Shown here piece after piece: positions 61,681 to 64,000 of a stretch of 64,000 bases of DNA (positions are counted from its first letter, which is position 1; each line of letters starts with the position of its first letter). The stretch is taken from contig OZ025707.1 in assembly GCA_964019335.1 (NCBI GenBank), positions 295,501-359,500 of the forward strand, given 5' to 3'. Below the pieces are notes generated by a model. That model ran no database searches. It saw nothing but the letters and a program-made list of their open reading frames with translations, and had not been told where the DNA came from. The stretch comes from Diplonema japonicum. Taxonomy: Eukaryota > Euglenozoa > Diplonemea > Diplonemida > Diplonemidae. Position numbers and translations under genes: made by a program.

Positions 61681-62412
61681 ATGGCTGCATATAAGGAGGT
61701 ATCAAGTAAGAAGAAGGATGCAATGATCAAGAAGAATGTGGGCTTTTCAAGGAGGGCGGAGAGGATGGGCGAGAAGGCACTCCATTTGTCAAGAGGGGTG
61801 TTGAAAGCTATGCTTGTCTGCACCGATTGGAACTGGGTCACTGCTACGTGGTATTCAATGACAACAAAGAAGGGACACACTTACTACCTTGGGACAGAGA
61901 TTGCGTTCTGCCCAGAAGCGCTCCCTGGCCTGTGTGAGGGGATCATGTTTGAGGTGGCGATGCAAACACCTGAAGACAAGGACCTTGCCTACGTGGCCCG
62001 CCTCTCAGACCTAGATGTTGGTTTGAGGAGCAATTATGAAGTCTTTTACGGAGTGGACCCTGACACTCGTGAGTATGAACTTAAGACTTCTGGCAAAGAG
62101 TCGGTTGATGACATAAATCTATACAAGAAAGATATGTTCCAGATTGAGGCTTGGCTGGGAGAGTTGAAGGGGCTACTTGTGCGCACAACAGGGAACGGGA
62201 TCCAAAAGTTACCAAGCAAAAAGCCTACCAAGGAGCAGTTGGACAACCTCTCAAGGTATTTGAAGAGCTTGGAAAAGCTGCAAAAGGTAGACTGCGTTCA
62301 AAGGTTCGAGCTCAAGAGAGGCAGGTTGCGGTGCACAGTACCCGAAGAACTTCCTGAGCACATCCAAGAAAAAATGATGAAGATTTATGCGGAGATTGCT
62401 GACGGGAATTGA
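61681..62412 (+). CDS. unrecognised protein, probably 5'-incomplete
   Basis: 243 residues from the first in-frame ATG at 61681, but coding-quality sequence in the same frame extends back to about 61475 (HERKEILSGKLQKQTEYN, VIEEVFLEALKKNFIGC) with no ATG, so an upstream exon or a lost 5' end is likely; the frame opens close to the recombinase-tail junction. The protein is soluble, mixed alpha/beta (LVCTDWNWVTATWYSM, GHTYYLGTEIAF), with a Lys-rich helical C-terminus. No family is recognised. It may belong to a mobile element together with the following gene. Confidence 0.5.
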   Translation: MAAYKEVSSKKKDAMIKKNVGFSRRAERMGEKALHLSRGVLKAMLVCTDWNWVTATWYSMTTKKGHTYYLGTEIAFCPEALPGLCEGIMFEVAMQTPEDKDLAYVARLSDLDVGLRSNYEVFYGVDPDTREYELKTSGKESVDDINLYKKDMFQIEAWLGELKGLLVRTTGNGIQKLPSKKPTKEQLDNLSRYLKSLEKLQKVDCVQRFELKRGRLRCTVPEELPEHIQEKMMKIYAEIADGN

Positions 62413-62887
62413 AAACGAAGTTAGTTCACCTCATTTTTACTTTATTTCAATTTTTGCCTCATAGTGTTGACTCATTAATAGTGTCTTTTTTGTTTTTGGG
62501 CCCAGGTCTCAAACCTGGGACCTGGACTCACAGACAGCCACCCTTCAGGTGAGGACCGGTAGATGCAACTCTGCATTGGGAATGTGTGATAAGTACTTTA
62601 AAGGTTCTTTACCTTTCTGTAACTTTGAGGCCTTTCTGTGTTCCACACATTGCTTTGTCGCTTCCACTTCCTCACTTTTTTTACTCAACACTCAGACACA
62701 AAACAAAGTGTCCCACCCCCCTTTTTTTTCTTCTACCCTCACCACTTGAACTCCTTCCCTCTTTTTTGATTTTGATTCTTCAAGCCCAAGTCGAATTAGG
62801 CTCTTTTAAAAAGAAAATAAAAAAGAAAACTCGATGATTTAAAGGAAACCGCAAGTGGAACAAAAACAATCCATAGCCCTCACTGAA
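62413..62887. other. T-rich spacer
   Basis: T tracts, a GGGCCCAG acceptor-like site and an A-rich leader. No gene recognised. Confidence 0.4.
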
Positions 62888-63586
62888 ATGAACAAACAGC
62901 AACAACAAAACCTACTGGAGTGGCAACAGAAGCAAGAGGCAAGTCACGGGATCTTGCCGAGGGGGCACGGATTTGCACACCTGGAGAGGTTGCAGAGGTA
63001 CCTGGCGATGATAGTAGCAAAACGTGATGAGGAACTGATCCAAGTAGAGGATTTTGGAGGAGAACTGCCGTGGGAACGGAAAGTGGTGGGAGTAAAGCAC
63101 TTGACGCCGACGTTGGAGCAGCTCGGGACGACAAGTGGGATACTGCGGATGTACGCGGAGTCGCTGTTGAAATGGATGTCGGAGCTAAGATGGGTTAAAG
63201 AAGACACGACGTCGGAGGTGACGGCGGTGGAGTTAGCCCTAGACTTCGAAGCGACGACACGAAGATCGCTGGGAATGACGCAGGAGGAAAAGGCGCGAAG
63301 GATCAAGAAACTGATCCAAAAGATGAACGACAGGTGCGCATTACAAGGAAAGAAGAAGCCTTTCCCGGCGAAGAACAAAACGAGAGTGAAGTCCCTCATG
63401 GCAATAAGTGGGAAGGCGGCGATAGGCTTTGCAAGGAGACCGATCTTCGCCTCACGAGAAACCCAGGACAGGCTAAAAGAGCTGAAGACCAACCTGAAGA
63501 AGGACCGCATCAACCGTCTGCGAAAGACACTGGTATCCGCCATCGGAACGAAAGCGAGGCTCCAAAAAAGAAGCATCAAGAGATAG
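62888..63586 (+). CDS. R-LRKTL family protein (full-length member)
   Basis: 232 residues from ATG at 62888. N-terminal Gln-rich stretch (NKQQQQNLLEWQQKQ), a central helical region (LERLQRYLAMIVAKRDEELIQ; VTAVELALDFEATTRRSLG) and a strongly basic C-terminus (FARRPIFAS, RLRKTLVSAIGTKARLQKRS). The V-E-L-x-x-D-F-E-x-x-T pattern resembles a motif I associate with C-terminal parts of algal retroelement proteins, but this is weak. Copies or fragments at 3825, 13130 and 51088 show a dispersed family; C-terminal conservation among them is protein-level at 13130 (many silent differences), which argues for past selection. Function unknown. Confidence 0.6.
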   Translation: MNKQQQQNLLEWQQKQEASHGILPRGHGFAHLERLQRYLAMIVAKRDEELIQVEDFGGELPWERKVVGVKHLTPTLEQLGTTSGILRMYAESLLKWMSELRWVKEDTTSEVTAVELALDFEATTRRSLGMTQEEKARRIKKLIQKMNDRCALQGKKKPFPAKNKTRVKSLMAISGKAAIGFARRPIFASRETQDRLKELKTNLKKDRINRLRKTLVSAIGTKARLQKRSIKR

Positions 63587-63653
63587 ACCCCCACCCCCCT
63601 AAGGGTGGTCCTCGAGTGGGATTTGCCCTTAAACATCGCCTTTTCTTTATGTT

Positions 63654-63756
63654 CTTCCGAAAGCGGGAATTTCCGAGCCAGATCTTATGTTTTGAGTTTT
63701 ATTTTCGTATCTTATAAACACCACTTATTCCCCTCTCGAACCACACACAGGACAGG
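63654..63756 (+). promoter_or_regulatory. conserved 5' flank of NACHT-like genes, copy 2
   Basis: Nearly identical to 28084-28187, including GGGAATTTCCGAGCC and the CACACACAG acceptor-like site before the start codon. Confidence 0.5.
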
Positions 63757-64000
63757 ATGATGGACCTCGTGTTCTTCAAGTGGGCAGGTGCACCGGAACC
63801 ACGAGACGCCACACATGACGTGCCAGCCTTCCTCGAGGAGCTGGGTGACTGGACGAAGCGTGTGAGGCGAGATGCAATAGGAGAATTCATTGAATGGTTC
63901 CAACTGAACGAGGTGAGGCTCTCGGCACTGCTCGACGTGAACCAACAGCCCGACCAGTGGGCGGGAATGCGGGAGTCCATACTGGCCTCTGTGTGTGTGC
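63757..64000 (+). CDS. third NACHT-like family gene, 5' part
   Basis: Open from ATG at 63757 to the window edge (81 codons). The peptide (MMDLVFFKWAGAPEP, IGEFIEWFQLNEVRL) matches the first 81 residues of the gene at 28188 with about seven substitutions, and the 5' flank is conserved. The final bases (TGTGTGTGTGC against TGTGTGTGAGC) may begin a divergence. It shows that at least two members of the family retain an intact start region. Confidence 0.75.
   Translation, partial: MMDLVFFKWAGAPEPRDATHDVPAFLEELGDWTKRVRRDAIGEFIEWFQLNEVRLSALLDVNQQPDQWAGMRESILASVCV

Overview
The window is nuclear DNA of a microbial eukaryote (a protist or alga). The signs are spliceosomal introns that join perfectly in frame, eukaryotic families (PHD finger, ELO-type fatty-acid elongase, polycystin/mucolipin-type channel, golgin-like tail-anchored coiled coil, thrombospondin repeat, ubiquitin-like/ankyrin proteins), and piggyBac, non-LTR and tyrosine-recombinase element relics. 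Coding DNA is of balanced composition, while spacers are extremely rich in A, T, G and C homopolymers. Every convincing intact host gene lies on the + strand, many only a few hundred bases apart, and most start codons follow a 3' splice-site-like CAG closely. This is compatible with spliced-leader trans-splicing (as in euglenozoans or dinoflagellates) or with 5'-UTR introns; I cannot name the taxon.

Region 1 (1-25.2 kb) is a compact housekeeping/cell-surface region. It holds a receiver-domain protein, a sterol desaturase-family enzyme, a 1458-residue LRR membrane protein, a membrane-anchored methyltransferase, a degenerate RING/U-box-like protein, an ELO elongase, a polycystin-like channel, a PHD-finger protein, two coiled-coil proteins (the second at 48.9 kb), a low-molecular-weight tyrosine phosphatase and a TSP1-bearing membrane protein. 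Four of these genes plus the golgin-like gene at 48.9 kb are interrupted by tiny introns (32-59 nt) made largely of an A or T homopolymer, which otherwise look like frameshifts. A 1.3-kb terminal-inverted-repeat element sits at 16.4-17.7 kb.

Region 2 (25.2-64 kb) is a repeat-driven accessory island. It carries multi-copy families in several states of decay: protein kinase-like pseudogenes (25.6, 45.2 kb); a very large NACHT-like protein with a degenerate P-loop, pentapeptide repeats and an internally duplicated N-terminal module (intact at 28.2 kb, truncated at 27.1 kb, a third copy entering at 63.76 kb); ankyrin proteins with PPGY-containing tandem repeats (39.2 and 56.2 kb); and two nearly identical ubiquitin-like/ankyrin proteins (43.0, 46.8 kb). 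These families share upstream sequence modules. The domain set (NTPase-like scaffold, kinase, ankyrin, ubiquitin-like, PPxY) recalls innate-immune or signalling expansions, but that function is inference.

Mixed through the island are piggyBac relics with TTAA flanks, a tyrosine recombinase pseudogene that cuts one ankyrin copy, a GIY-YIG-like gene split by a composite insertion with a 21-nt target duplication, non-LTR retrotransposon 3' ends, two MITE-like inverted-repeat elements and a 2.7-kb block bounded by 32-nt inverted repeats around a minisatellite-encoded protein.
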